The notes beneath the pieces were generated by a model. That model did no database searches. It worked only from the letters and a program-made list of their open reading frames with translations, and was not told the DNA's origin. Below, in pieces: positions 56,111 through 64,000 of a stretch of 64,000 nt of DNA (its first letter is position 1; every line of letters starts with the position of its first letter). A program made the position numbers and the translations under genes. The stretch spans positions 2,046,001-2,110,000 of the forward strand of contig NZ_CACVAO010000001.1 of assembly GCF_902726645.1 (NCBI RefSeq), in the 5' to 3' direction. Origin of the DNA: Halobacillus ihumii. Lineage in GTDB: Bacteria; Bacillota; Bacilli; Bacillales; Halobacillaceae.

Positions 56111-57208
56111 TTATACGTTGAATCGGAAATGGATAACATCGCCATCTTTAACTAAATACTCTTTTCCTTCTAAACGAACTCGACCACGATCTCGAGCTAC
56201 TCCCATAGTTCCAGCATCCACAAGGTCTCCGTAAGATACTGTCTCTGCACGAATAAATCCGCGTTCAAAGTCAGTATGAATAATCCCCGCAGCTTGAGGA
56301 GCTGTCATTCCTTCTTTAAACGTCCAAGCACGAACCTCTTGCTCGCCAGCTGTAAAATAAGTAGCCAGCCCTAACAAGTTATAGGTTGCTTTAATCAATT
56401 GATCCAAGCCAGATTCTTCAATACCAAGGTCTTCAAGGAACTCTTGCTTTTCTTCCCCATCCAACTCTGCAATTTCAGCTTCTATTTTTGCACATACAAC
56501 AATAACCTCAGCATTCTCCTGGGCTGCAAACTCCCGAATCTGCTTCACTTTATCATTGTCGCCTTCCCCAATCTCCTCTTCACTTACATTGGCCACATAT
56601 AAGATCGGCTTAGAAGTTAATAAGTGCAAGCCTTTTACAACCTTCTGCTGATCGGTTGAGAATTCAATTGCTCGAGCAGGGGTTTCACTCTCAAGACCTT
56701 CTTTAAGCTTTTCTAAGACTGCATATTCAGCTACTGCATCCTTGTCTTTTTGGCGAGCCATTTTGGCCACCCGGTCCAAACGCTTCGAAACAGTTTCCAA
56801 ATCGGCTAAAATCAATTCTAAATTAATCGTTTCGATATCAGCTATTGGATCTACTTGTCCAGAAACATGTGTTATATTCTCATCTTCAAATGCACGTACA
56901 ACGTGACAAATTGCATCCACTTGGCGAATATGGGATAAGAACTGGTTTCCTAGCCCTTCTCCCTGGCTAGCCCCCTTAACAATACCGGCAATATCGGTGA
57001 ATTCGAATGCTGTCGGTACTGTCTTCTTCGGATTGACCAGCTCAGTTAACTTTTCTAGTCGAGGATCCGGAACCTCCACAATCCCAACGTTTGGATCAAT
57101 GGTGGCAAACGGATAGTTTGCAGACAATGCTCCAGCCTGCGTTATTGCGTTAAATAAAGTAGACTTGCCCACGTTAGGCAACCCTACAATTCCAGCTGTT
57201 AATGCCAT
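56111..57208 (-). CDS. ychF: Redox-regulated ATPase YchF
   Basis: A 365-residue Obg-like P-loop ATPase (YyaF in B. subtilis). G1 is GIVGLPNVGKST, the middle has DIAGIVKGAS and a KPILYVANVSEE block, and the C-terminal TGS domain begins with ARTYFTAG-like YFTAGEQEVRAWTF. AAGGAGTGG lies before the ATG. It binds ATP rather than GTP and relates to ribosome and stress functions. Confidence 0.96.
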   Translation of the reverse strand: MALTAGIVGLPNVGKSTLFNAITQAGALSANYPFATIDPNVGIVEVPDPRLEKLTELVNPKKTVPTAFEFTDIAGIVKGASQGEGLGNQFLSHIRQVDAICHVVRAFEDENITHVSGQVDPIADIETINLELILADLETVSKRLDRVAKMARQKDKDAVAEYAVLEKLKEGLESETPARAIEFSTDQQKVVKGLHLLTSKPILYVANVSEEEIGEGDNDKVKQIREFAAQENAEVIVVCAKIEAEIAELDGEEKQEFLEDLGIEESGLDQLIKATYNLLGLATYFTAGEQEVRAWTFKEGMTAPQAAGIIHTDFERGFIRAETVSYGDLVDAGTMGVARDRGRVRLEGKEYLVKDGDVIHFRFNV

Positions 57209-57303
57209 ATAAAAATTCCACTCCTTAAGGATTTACATACATGTATGTTCGGTCATATCAATTATAGATACTGTACAAAAAAATAACAACCTATGCAAAA
57301 TAG

Positions 57304-57333
57304 AAAACAGGCTCCTTAAGGAAGCCTGTTTTT
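57304..57333 (-). terminator. Terminator downstream of the mscS-DUF951 unit
   Basis: AAAACAGGCT and AGCCTGTTTT, with a CCTTAAGG core, form a stem followed by Ts on both strands. Confidence 0.75.
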
Positions 57334-57434
57334 CATATTTACTCTATTTAAAATTCAAATGTCAGGTCCTTTAACCTCAGTTTATTTAAAACCAACCTTC
57401 ATATAGGGAGTTAAACTAATGCTGAGAAACCTTG

Positions 57435-57632
57435 TTATTGTTCACTCGTTTCGAGTACTTTCTTCATCTTCGTTTCAAACTTTTTACGCGGGATTAGGAC
57501 ACTATGCCCGCATCCTTCGCACTTAATTCTAATATCAGCACCCATGCGAATAATTTTCCAGCGGTTTTCTCCGCAAGGATGTGCTTTCTTCATTTGAACT
57601 ATATCGTTTAAATGATACGTTTTCTCTGCCAT
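57435..57632 (-). CDS. yyzM: DUF951 family protein (YyzM)
   Basis: A 65-residue protein with HPCGENRWKIIRMGADIRIKCEGCGHSVLIPR. The cysteines (CGEN and CEGCG) suggest zinc binding. Family members lie in this spot in many Bacilli. It is 22 bp after mscS in the same direction. Function unknown. Confidence 0.93.
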   Translation of the reverse strand: MAEKTYHLNDIVQMKKAHPCGENRWKIIRMGADIRIKCEGCGHSVLIPRKKFETKMKKVLETSEQ

Positions 57633-57654
57633 AGCTTTTGCCTCCCGGATATAA

Positions 57655-58539
57655 TTAAGATGGTTCCTGTCTCGTTTCTTCTTCGTGACGTGAGTACATC
57701 ACAATACGCGGATAAGGAATTTCAATCCCTTTTTCTTCTAAACGCTGTTTCACTTCTCTTCGAATCGCACGAGCTACACCCCAGTGTTCCATAGGGACTG
57801 TTTCACTAATGATCCTCATCATGATTTCTGAAGCATTTAAATTATCTACACCTAGCAGTTCAGGTATAGCTGTCATCTGCTCATATCGTTCTGGTAATTC
57901 CTCAAGAAGTTCGGATATGATCTGTTCTGTATATTCAATATTATTTTCATAGGCAATCCTCACATCAACTACAGCAATGCTATTGTGAATCGAGTAGTTG
58001 GTGACTTGGGTAACATTCCCATTCGGAAGAATATTGATCTCCCCTGTCCAACTTTTGATTTTAGTCGTCCGTAAACCAATTTCCTCAACAAATCCCTCTA
58101 CACCAGATGTCAGCACATAGTCTCCTACAGAAAATTGATCTTCAAAGATAATGAAGAAGCCGGAAATGATATCACGTACGAGGTTTTGCGCACCAAACCC
58201 AATCGCTAAGCCAGCCACCCCAGCACCGGCAAGCAACGGCCCGATTTTGATACCAAATACTTCTAATATCATGATAAATGCTGTGAAATAAACGATGTAT
58301 GTCATCGTATTAATCACAAGCTTTTTGAGAGTAGATTCACGGCGTGCAGTAATCTGGAAGGGACCTCGTCTACGGTTTTCAAAAAATCGTGATATGATTT
58401 TACTGCCGATCCGAATGATTAATAACGAAACAAATAGAATCAGCAATATTTGCAATAGTCCCTGTCCAATTCCAACCCACAATTCAGGTCCTGTTATATA
58501 GTCAACGAATTTTTCCCAGTCTACTAAAGCCTCCTTCAT
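57655..58539 (-). CDS. Small-conductance mechanosensitive channel, MscS family
   Basis: A 294-residue channel with three transmembrane segments (about residues 22-42, 72-92 and 97-120). The pore helix region follows (LLAGAGVAGLAIGFGAQNLVRDIISGFFIIFEDQ), a glycine-rich motif typical of MscS. A cytoplasmic beta and C-terminal domain comes after it. AGGAGG lies before the ATG. It precedes the DUF951 gene. Role: osmotic down-shock valve. Confidence 0.95.
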   Translation of the reverse strand: MKEALVDWEKFVDYITGPELWVGIGQGLLQILLILFVSLLIIRIGSKIISRFFENRRRGPFQITARRESTLKKLVINTMTYIVYFTAFIMILEVFGIKIGPLLAGAGVAGLAIGFGAQNLVRDIISGFFIIFEDQFSVGDYVLTSGVEGFVEEIGLRTTKIKSWTGEINILPNGNVTQVTNYSIHNSIAVVDVRIAYENNIEYTEQIISELLEELPERYEQMTAIPELLGVDNLNASEIMMRIISETVPMEHWGVARAIRREVKQRLEEKGIEIPYPRIVMYSRHEEETRQEPS

Positions 58540-58593
58540 AAATTACCCTCCTAAGTTTCAGTACTAGAATATGAAACTTATTTTAACAGGTTT

Positions 58594-59610
58594 CTACCGA
58601 ATTTTGAATCGATGTATGAAAGGGGAAAGCAGAAGGGAACCCAAAACATATAAGTTAAGCAATCCATAGAGAGGATACAAGTATTCGATTAATGTAGAGA
58701 AACCAAAGGATGTAAACGGAACCATGATGACAATAGTAATCATGGAAAGGATCCATAACGGTTGTTGTAAATATTCTCTGAACCGAGTTACAATTCCAAG
58801 CATCCCTGAAGCAGCGGTCGTGAACATAGCAGTCCACATTACGATCGACATAAATATCATCATTTCAAACGGATACTCTTTTAATATAGCGAATAAAGGA
58901 ATTTCATATAAAATAATTTCCTCCGAAATTTGTATTAAGCTATTATTATATAAATAAGAAACTACCCCCAAAAGGAGACCACTTCCTATGCTGGCTACCC
59001 ATATTTCACGCTGGCTTTCCACCTTGTTTCCTATCGCACCAAGAACGGCTATTAACGGAACAACATTAAGGGCTGTAAATGGAAAGGCTGCTTTCCAATT
59101 GCTTGTCTCCTTTATGTGCCCGAACATAGATAAGTTCTGGTCATGAGTAAATAAAAGCAAGACAAAGAGCAATCCACCAATTAATAATGGAAGAACTAAG
59201 CTATTAACCGTCACGATCCCTTTTACATCCCAAACAAACAGTAAAATTAAAGGGATAATAATAGCCAGTACCCCTAATCGGTAAGAAAAGTGAAAGGCTT
59301 GCCATGTTGCACCACTTCCCGCCAGCATCACCACTGTTGTCGTAAATAAATATATGATAATCATCCCATCATAAATGCCCGTCAGGTGCCTTCCAACCAC
59401 TTTTCTCAGAACAGGTAAATAATGACCCGCATTCTGTTCATAGCTGATTCTCATAATACTCATACAACAGAAACTAAACATAAACGAAAATAAAAGGATC
59501 GCCAGACTGCTATCTTGTCCAAAAAACTGCCATAGTTCTCTACCAGATGCATAGCCAGCGCCAATTGTTGTTCCTATGATTAAGCACATCCATTTGAAAC
59601 CTGCTCTCAC
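58594..59610 (-). CDS. YkvI-like membrane transporter
   Basis: A 338-residue protein with about ten hydrophobic helices and the N-terminal motif IIGTTIGAGYASGRELWQFFG, as in YkvI-type proteins related to the amino acid permease (APC/LeuT) fold. The substrate is unknown. GTG 59610 follows GGGAGCGG. It is divergent from yyaC and lies next to mscS. Confidence 0.85.
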   Translation of the reverse strand: MRAGFKWMCLIIGTTIGAGYASGRELWQFFGQDSSLAILLFSFMFSFCCMSIMRISYEQNAGHYLPVLRKVVGRHLTGIYDGMIIIYLFTTTVVMLAGSGATWQAFHFSYRLGVLAIIIPLILLFVWDVKGIVTVNSLVLPLLIGGLLFVLLLFTHDQNLSMFGHIKETSNWKAAFPFTALNVVPLIAVLGAIGNKVESQREIWVASIGSGLLLGVVSYLYNNSLIQISEEIILYEIPLFAILKEYPFEMMIFMSIVMWTAMFTTAASGMLGIVTRFREYLQQPLWILSMITIVIMVPFTSFGFSTLIEYLYPLYGLLNLYVLGSLLLSPFIHRFKIR

Positions 59611-59698
59611 TACAACCGCTCCCTACTCGATATATTTTGCCACGTATAGAAACATGAAAAGCCTTATATACTGTTACTAATATGTGTCTGGAGGGGTA

Positions 59699-60310
59699 CC
59701 TATGAATGTTAAGGACAAGTTTTCAAAAGGTGAGCAGCGTGTACATGTAGACGATCCAAATATGAGTGAACAACTTAGTCATTACCTATTGGAGTCCCTT
59801 CCTAAGGACGAGCAAGTTATTATTGCATGTATCGGTACTGACCGATCAACTGGAGATTCTTTAGGACCACTGGTTGGTTCAATGCTTCGTGACCACCCCT
59901 TAAAAACTTTCCACGTTTATGGAACATTAGAGCAACCCTTACATGCCCTAAACCTGAAAGATACAATAAAAGCTATCTATCGTACTCATCCATCGCCATT
60001 CATTCTTGCTATTGATGCCTGCCTTGGGAAGAATTCTTCTATTGGAAGTGTATCTATCGGAAAAGGAACTCTTAACCCTGGAGCTGCTTTAAAAAAGGAC
60101 CTGCCGCCTATAGGTGATATGCATATAAGCGGAATGGTTAATGTGGGGGGATTCATGGAATATGTAGTCCTGCAAAACACCCGTCTGCATCATGTTATGA
60201 ATATGGCTGCAAAAATTGCAGCAGCTATCCGTTTGGCAGAAGAACAACGCGAGAAGGGCCTTTATACTTACCAGCCTTTAATAGCTGCAACAAAAAAACA
60301 GCAACGGTAA
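59699..60310 (+). CDS. yyaC: Sporulation protein YyaC (Gpr-like fold)
   Basis: A 203-residue YyaC with the signature IIACIGTDRSTGDSLGPLVG and a DACLG segment. It is related to spore germination proteases but its activity is unproven. The frame is open from 59684. ATG 59699 has GGAGGGG five bases upstream and a plain start MNVKDKFSKGEQ. yyaC is forespore-specific (sigma-F) in B. subtilis. It stands divergent from the permease and convergent to the DUF554 gene. Confidence 0.93.
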   Translation, partial: PMNVKDKFSKGEQRVHVDDPNMSEQLSHYLLESLPKDEQVIIACIGTDRSTGDSLGPLVGSMLRDHPLKTFHVYGTLEQPLHALNLKDTIKAIYRTHPSPFILAIDACLGKNSSIGSVSIGKGTLNPGAALKKDLPPIGDMHISGMVNVGGFMEYVVLQNTRLHHVMNMAAKIAAAIRLAEEQREKGLYTYQPLIAATKKQQR

Positions 60311-60324
60311 TCTTCCGTTGCTGT
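60298..60324. terminator. Terminator between yyaC and the DUF554 gene
   Basis: ACAGCAACGG pairs with CCGTTGCTGT around TAATCTT, next to T- and A-runs. Confidence 0.85.
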
Positions 60325-60325
60325 T

Positions 60326-61030
60326 CTAAAACCACTGCATCACATAAAGAACAATTCCGACTATAAATAATGAGGGTAATAAATTCGCTACTCGTATTTT
60401 TGTCAACTTTAGTAAATTTAACCCAATTGCAACAATCAGTAATCCGCCAGTGGCTGTCATTTCCACAATAAATAAATCGAGCATCTCCTTGGGGATCCAC
60501 CTATTGATTTGCGTGGCTAGTAAAGCGATACCCCCTTCGTAAAGTACAACAGGAATAACCGAAAAGATAACACCGATTCCGAGCGTAGAAGTTAATACTA
60601 AAGCAACAAATCCATCGATGATAGCCTTCGTAATCAACACTTCATGATCATTACGAAGACCACTATCTAAAGCTCCAATAACAGAAAGTGCTCCTATGAC
60701 AAAGATTAGTGAGGCTGTAATAAACCCTTGAGAAATAGTTGACTGCTTTTCTGGTCTTGAGAACTTTCTCTCCACCCAGCGGCCAACATATTCTAGTCGT
60801 TCCTCCAAATGAAGAGCCTCTCCAACGATTGCCCCTATGAGAAGACTCAGTAAAACCACGACAATATTATTCGTCTCAAACCCCATCTGCAATCCAATCA
60901 GGATAACTGCTAAACCAATCCCACTCATAACCGTTTCTTTAAATCGTTCTGGAATTTTCGTGAAGAATAAGCCAAGTAATGTACCAACGAATATACATAA
61001 TCCATTTACAATAGTCCCTAATAATACCAT
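60326..61030 (-). CDS. DUF554 membrane protein (YdfK-like)
   Basis: A 234-residue protein with seven or more hydrophobic helices. The N-terminus MVLLGTIVNGLCIFVGTLLGL and the middle SGIGLAVILIGLQMGF mark DUF554. Function is unknown; it may be a transporter. GGAGAG precedes the ATG. A parS-like site lies just upstream. Confidence 0.93.
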   Translation of the reverse strand: MVLLGTIVNGLCIFVGTLLGLFFTKIPERFKETVMSGIGLAVILIGLQMGFETNNIVVVLLSLLIGAIVGEALHLEERLEYVGRWVERKFSRPEKQSTISQGFITASLIFVIGALSVIGALDSGLRNDHEVLITKAIIDGFVALVLTSTLGIGVIFSVIPVVLYEGGIALLATQINRWIPKEMLDLFIVEMTATGGLLIVAIGLNLLKLTKIRVANLLPSLFIVGIVLYVMQWF

Positions 61031-61048
61031 AATGCACTCTCCAATAGT

Positions 61049-61064
61049 TGTTTCACGTGAAACC
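61049..61064. promoter_or_regulatory. parS site (15 of 16 bases)
   Basis: TGTTTCACGTGAAACC matches the parS consensus TGTTNCACGTGAAACA except for the last base. It lies between parB and the DUF554 gene. Confidence 0.8.
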
Positions 61065-61117
61065 TTATAAAATTGTAATAAAAAGGCCTGGATATCAAAC
61101 GACCAGGCTGTTGGCTC

Positions 61118-61960
61118 TTATTGACTTTCAAACCAGTTTAAAATCCGTTCAAGATCCTCATCATTAAGAAACTCAATCTCAATTTTCCCTTTTCGTTTGC
61201 CTTTATGAATGTTGACACTAGTCCCCAAACGCTGTTTAAGACTTTCTTCCCGTTCACGAATAAAAATATCTTTTACAGGTTCGTTCGTGTTTTTTTTAGG
61301 CTTATCTTCATTTATTTCTAAAATAAGCTTTTCGACCTGACGTACGTTTAAACCTTCTGATTCAATGCGTTTCATAACAGGTATAACCTTTTTCTTATCT
61401 TTTAACCCTAAGAGAGCCCGGCCATGCCCCATAGACAAGGAGCCATCGTTAATCCGTTCACTAACTTCTTGAGGCAGTGTCAGCAGCCTCACAAGATTAG
61501 CAATATGCGAACGACTTTTACCAAGACGCTTAGAGAGATTGTCCTGAGTAACGCCTAATTCCTTGATTAGATTTTGATAAGCATGCGCCTCTTCGATAGG
61601 CGTTAAATCTTCACGCTGAAGGTTTTCAAGAAGGGCCAGCTCCATCATTTCGTCATCCGTCAATTCCCGGATTAAAACAGGGACATAATCAAGCCCAGCC
61701 TGCTTGGCTGCACGAAACCGCCGCTCCCCTACTACAATTTCGTACCCCTTAATACTCTTTCTCACAATCAATGGCTGAAGAATTCCATGTTCTTCAATGG
61801 ATTGTTGAAGTTCATTAATTGCCTCTTCAGTGAAATGTTTTCGTGGTTGATAAGGATTGGGTCTACAATTCTTCACCTTAATTTCATGAATCTGTTCATT
61901 GTCTTTAACATTCATGTCATTAAATATTGCATTTATGCCTTTACCTAACCCTCTCGCCAT
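61118..61960 (-). CDS. parB: Chromosome segregation protein ParB (Spo0J)
   Basis: A 280-residue CTP-dependent DNA clamp. The N-terminal ParB domain has the motif IVVGERRFRAAKQAG (GERRxR), the helix-turn-helix has NLSKRLGKSRSHIANLVRLL, and the C-terminus dimerises. It begins MARGLGKGINAIF. It overlaps the parA end by 20 bp. parS sites are in and near this locus. Confidence 0.97.
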   Translation of the reverse strand: MARGLGKGINAIFNDMNVKDNEQIHEIKVKNCRPNPYQPRKHFTEEAINELQQSIEEHGILQPLIVRKSIKGYEIVVGERRFRAAKQAGLDYVPVLIRELTDDEMMELALLENLQREDLTPIEEAHAYQNLIKELGVTQDNLSKRLGKSRSHIANLVRLLTLPQEVSERINDGSLSMGHGRALLGLKDKKKVIPVMKRIESEGLNVRQVEKLILEINEDKPKKNTNEPVKDIFIREREESLKQRLGTSVNIHKGKRKGKIEIEFLNDEDLERILNWFESQ

Positions 61961-62714
61961 TTGCCATCACTTCCTTCGCTAAGTCTAAATATACTTCAGC
62001 CCCGCGTGACTTGGCATCATATAAAATAATAGGCTTGCCATGACTGGGCGCTTCACTTAAACGAACATTGCGGGGAATAACTGCACGGTAGACACGATCT
62101 TGAAAATATTTCTTCACTTCTTCAATCACCTGAATACCTAAGTTTGTACGAGCATCCAGCATTGTTAATAACACACCCTCAATCATAAGGTCTTTATTCA
62201 AGTGTTTTTGAACAAGACGAATAGTGTTAAGCAGCTGGCTCAACCCTTCAAGAGCATAATACTCACATTGAACAGGAATCAAAACTGTGTTCGATGCTGT
62301 CAAAGCATTAATCGTCAACAGACCTAATGAAGGCGGACAATCAATAATGACATAATCATACTCATCTTTCACTTCATCAATGGCATGTTTAAGCCTTACC
62401 TCTCTGGAAATCGTAGGGACAAGTTCAATCTCTGCTCCAGCTAACTGAATGGTGGCTGGGATAGCATCGAGGTTTTCCACCATTGTTGCAGTACGAACTT
62501 GAGGAGCATCAACTCCATCTACTAGTACATCATATATACATTGACTTACTTCTCCCTTTTCTACACCAACACCACTCGTAGCATTACCTTGCGGGTCAAT
62601 ATCTACTAAGAGCACCTTATTGTTTAAGTAAGCCAGGCATGCGCTTAAATTAACGGCTGTTGTTGTTTTTCCAACGCCACCTTTTTGATTGGCAATGGAA
62701 ATCACTTTACCCAT
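61941..62714 (-). CDS. parA: Chromosome partitioning ATPase ParA (Soj)
   Basis: A 257-residue ParA/MinD ATPase. Deviant Walker A: KGGVGKTT near the start (MGKVISIANQKGGVGK); Walker B: DYVIIDCPPSLG. The frame is open from 62744, but ATG 62714 is preceded by AGGTG with a 5-base spacer and gives the normal start. It precedes parB and acts on oriC segregation and DnaA control. Confidence 0.97.
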   Translation of the reverse strand: MGKVISIANQKGGVGKTTTAVNLSACLAYLNNKVLLVDIDPQGNATSGVGVEKGEVSQCIYDVLVDGVDAPQVRTATMVENLDAIPATIQLAGAEIELVPTISREVRLKHAIDEVKDEYDYVIIDCPPSLGLLTINALTASNTVLIPVQCEYYALEGLSQLLNTIRLVQKHLNKDLMIEGVLLTMLDARTNLGIQVIEEVKKYFQDRVYRAVIPRNVRLSEAPSHGKPIILYDAKSRGAEVYLDLAKEVMANGERVR

Positions 62715-62827
62715 GCTGTCACCTGCCTTTTTCCTTATCATCACTTCGTTTTACAGCTGCTAACTTTATTTCTTTCAAAAAACACCCATCTTCACAGCTG
62801 CAGGATAGATGGGCGGTAAAATGTAAG

Positions 62828-63709
62828 CTATGTTTTTTTCTTAGGAATTTTTATTGTGAATTGATAATATTCGTCATGATCTTCTTCATTTGTTTCAACA
62901 TCAATTCCAGTATCTGAAACCATATCAAGAGATTGGCGGATGGTATTCATCGCAATTCTCATATCTTTATTGACACCTTTAAGCTTCGGCTTTTTCTTCT
63001 TTGGCTTTGGATCCTGCAGCTTAGCAATTCGCTCTTCTGTCTGCTTGACGTTTAACTGCTTTTCAATAATTTCATCTAGAAGCTTTTCCTGATTCTCCGG
63101 TTCTTTTAAAGCAATCAGAGCCCGCGCATGACGTTCTGTTATCTCTTTATTCATAACAGCTCGTTGTACGGATTCCGGGAGTTTTAACAATCGCATTTTA
63201 TTGGCAACTGTAGATTGACTCTTCCCTAGTCTTTGAGCAAGTGCCTCCTGAGTTAATTCATGAATCTCAATTAAACGTGCGTAAGCTGTAGCCTCCTCAA
63301 TTACTGTTAACTCTTCACGTTGCAAGTTTTCGATTAAAGCAACAGAAGCGGTTTGAGCATCATCCATCTCCCGAAGAATGGCAGGAATGGTTTCCCAGCC
63401 AAGTGATTGGACAGCACGCCACCTGCGTTCGCCCGCAATTAACTCATAATGATCTTCGTTCAAACGACGCACAACAATTGGCTGAATCATCCCGTGCGTA
63501 TGTATCGTCTGGGCGAGTTCACTAATCTTTTCATTGTTAAAAATAGCCCTGGGCTGATAACGGTTCGGTTGAACACTTTCGACAGGAACTTGCATGACTT
63601 CATCAGGGTTGTATTCTACTTCTTCGTTGTTATTGCTATTGCTGTTGTTATCTGGCTCCGACTCTGACTTGTCACCCAGTCCGAACAGACGACCAAAAGG
63701 ATGTAACAC
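62828..63709 (-). CDS. noc: Nucleoid occlusion protein Noc
   Basis: A 293-residue ParB-like protein that binds NBS sites and the membrane and blocks division over the nucleoid. It begins with the membrane-targeting helix [14 protein letters not shown]; the ParB domain has [16 protein letters not shown], and the HTH has [20 protein letters not shown]. The frame is open to 63772, but GTG 63709 has GGTGGTG seven bases before it and gives the known N-terminus. A Ser- and Asn-rich linker follows. It is upstream of parA-parB in the same direction. Confidence 0.96.
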   Translation of the reverse strand: MLHPFGRLFGLGDKSESEPDNNSNSNNNEEVEYNPDEVMQVPVESVQPNRYQPRAIFNNEKISELAQTIHTHGMIQPIVVRRLNEDHYELIAGERRWRAVQSLGWETIPAILREMDDAQTASVALIENLQREELTVIEEATAYARLIEIHELTQEALAQRLGKSQSTVANKMRLLKLPESVQRAVMNKEITERHARALIALKEPENQEKLLDEIIEKQLNVKQTEERIAKLQDPKPKKKKPKLKGVNKDMRIAMNTIRQSLDMVSDTGIDVETNEEDHDEYYQFTIKIPKKKT

Positions 63710-63751
63710 GATCAGACACCACCTTTTTTCGATCAAGCACACGATCAAATA

Positions 63752-63767
63752 TGTTTCACGTGGAACA
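63752..63767. promoter_or_regulatory. parS site upstream of noc
   Basis: TGTTTCACGTGGAACA is, on the other strand, TGTTCCACGTGAAACA, an exact canonical parS. It lies 43 bp before the noc start. Confidence 0.92.
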
Positions 63768-63784
63768 TTCATTTTATCAAATAG

Positions 63785-63817
63785 AAAAAAGCGCCGCAGG
63801 CTGAAGAGCTGCTGCGC
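63785..63817 (-). terminator. Probable terminator of an upstream minus-strand gene
   Basis: GCGCCGCAG pairs with CTGCTGCGC (one mismatch) and Ts follow on the minus strand. In B. subtilis rsmG lies here; the gene would be beyond the right edge. The last 180 bases hold no gene I can support. Confidence 0.55.
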
Positions 63818-64000
63818 GTACGTATGCCTTTTTGAATCTATGATTTATTTTATCATATTTTGGCTAGTAAAAGTATCTAGTAAATCGAATATTTCTAATA
63901 TCGACTTCTATTACAAAATAACGACTCATTATACAAAATTCCACTACCATTGTATGATGAATAATGTTAAATTTCGACTCTAAGCTACATGACTCTGAAT

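Overview
The window is chromosomal DNA from a spore-forming member of the Bacillaceae (Firmicutes). The evidence is the origin-proximal gene order in its right two thirds: noc-parA-parB, yyaC, mscS, a DUF951 gene, ychF, rpsF-ssb-rpsR, yybS-gdpP-rplI-dnaC, purA, walRKHIJ-htrA and rlmH. This matches the left flank of the Bacillus subtilis origin. Spo0J/Soj, Noc, YyaC, WalRK and strong AGGAGG ribosome binding sites fit. A halotolerant genus such as Halobacillus or Pontibacillus is only a guess. The origin should lie just past the right edge, so the leftward replication fork runs with most genes, which are on the minus strand.

Layout. (1) 1-3433: an accessory, partly decayed stretch with a partial membrane protein, a DUF6037 gene, small unknown genes, and a diverged duplication containing two AbrB-type regulator genes, both damaged. 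(2) 3434-24056: a probable 20.6 kb Tn3-family unit. It is bounded by two 38-bp inverted repeats that match at 36 of 38 positions and start GGGG and end TAAG. It carries divergent tnpA and tnpR with a res region, a second N-terminally truncated Tn3 transposase with its own right-end repeat, and a group II intron 3' remnant. Its cargo is an HxlR regulator with an Fe-alcohol dehydrogenase, an SDR oxidoreductase, two CBO0543-type membrane proteins, a DUF3231 protein, a threonyl-tRNA synthetase behind two tandem T-boxes, an aldo/keto reductase with a divergent regulator, a DJ-1/PfpI stress protein, and an IS110-family element with a candidate bridge RNA leader. The left end cuts an AbrB-type gene. 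The 5-bp flanks of the two ends do not match. (3) 24057-30843: two small unknown genes, rlmH, an open frame built on a 21-bp tandem repeat, an M48 protease, asnB, threonine aldolase, and a dense DnaA-box cluster. (4) 30844-39349: htrA-like protease, the wal operon and a LysM/G5/M23 cell-wall hydrolase. (5) 39350-51081: tRNA-Phe and tRNA-Asp, a LOG family gene, purA with a PurBox pair, a DeoR regulator with a direct-repeat operator and a HAD phosphatase, dnaC-rplI-gdpP-yybS, hisJ, and a serA gene broken by an internal deletion. (6) 51282-64000: an oligopeptide-binding lipoprotein, hmp/nsrR with NsrR operators, rpsF-ssb-rpsR, ychF, mscS, a YkvI-type transporter, yyaC, a DUF554 gene, and parB-parA-noc with two parS sites.

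How the parts work together. The right part is conserved housekeeping: segregation and nucleoid occlusion, replication restart and helicase loading, cell-wall stress control and c-di-AMP turnover. The left part is mobile. Its redox and stress enzymes (ADH, AKR, SDR, DJ-1, HxlR sensor) could together form an electrophile or aldehyde defence cargo, and the T-box-controlled ThrRS is an unusual passenger. All functional statements come from recognising families by eye; no database search was possible.
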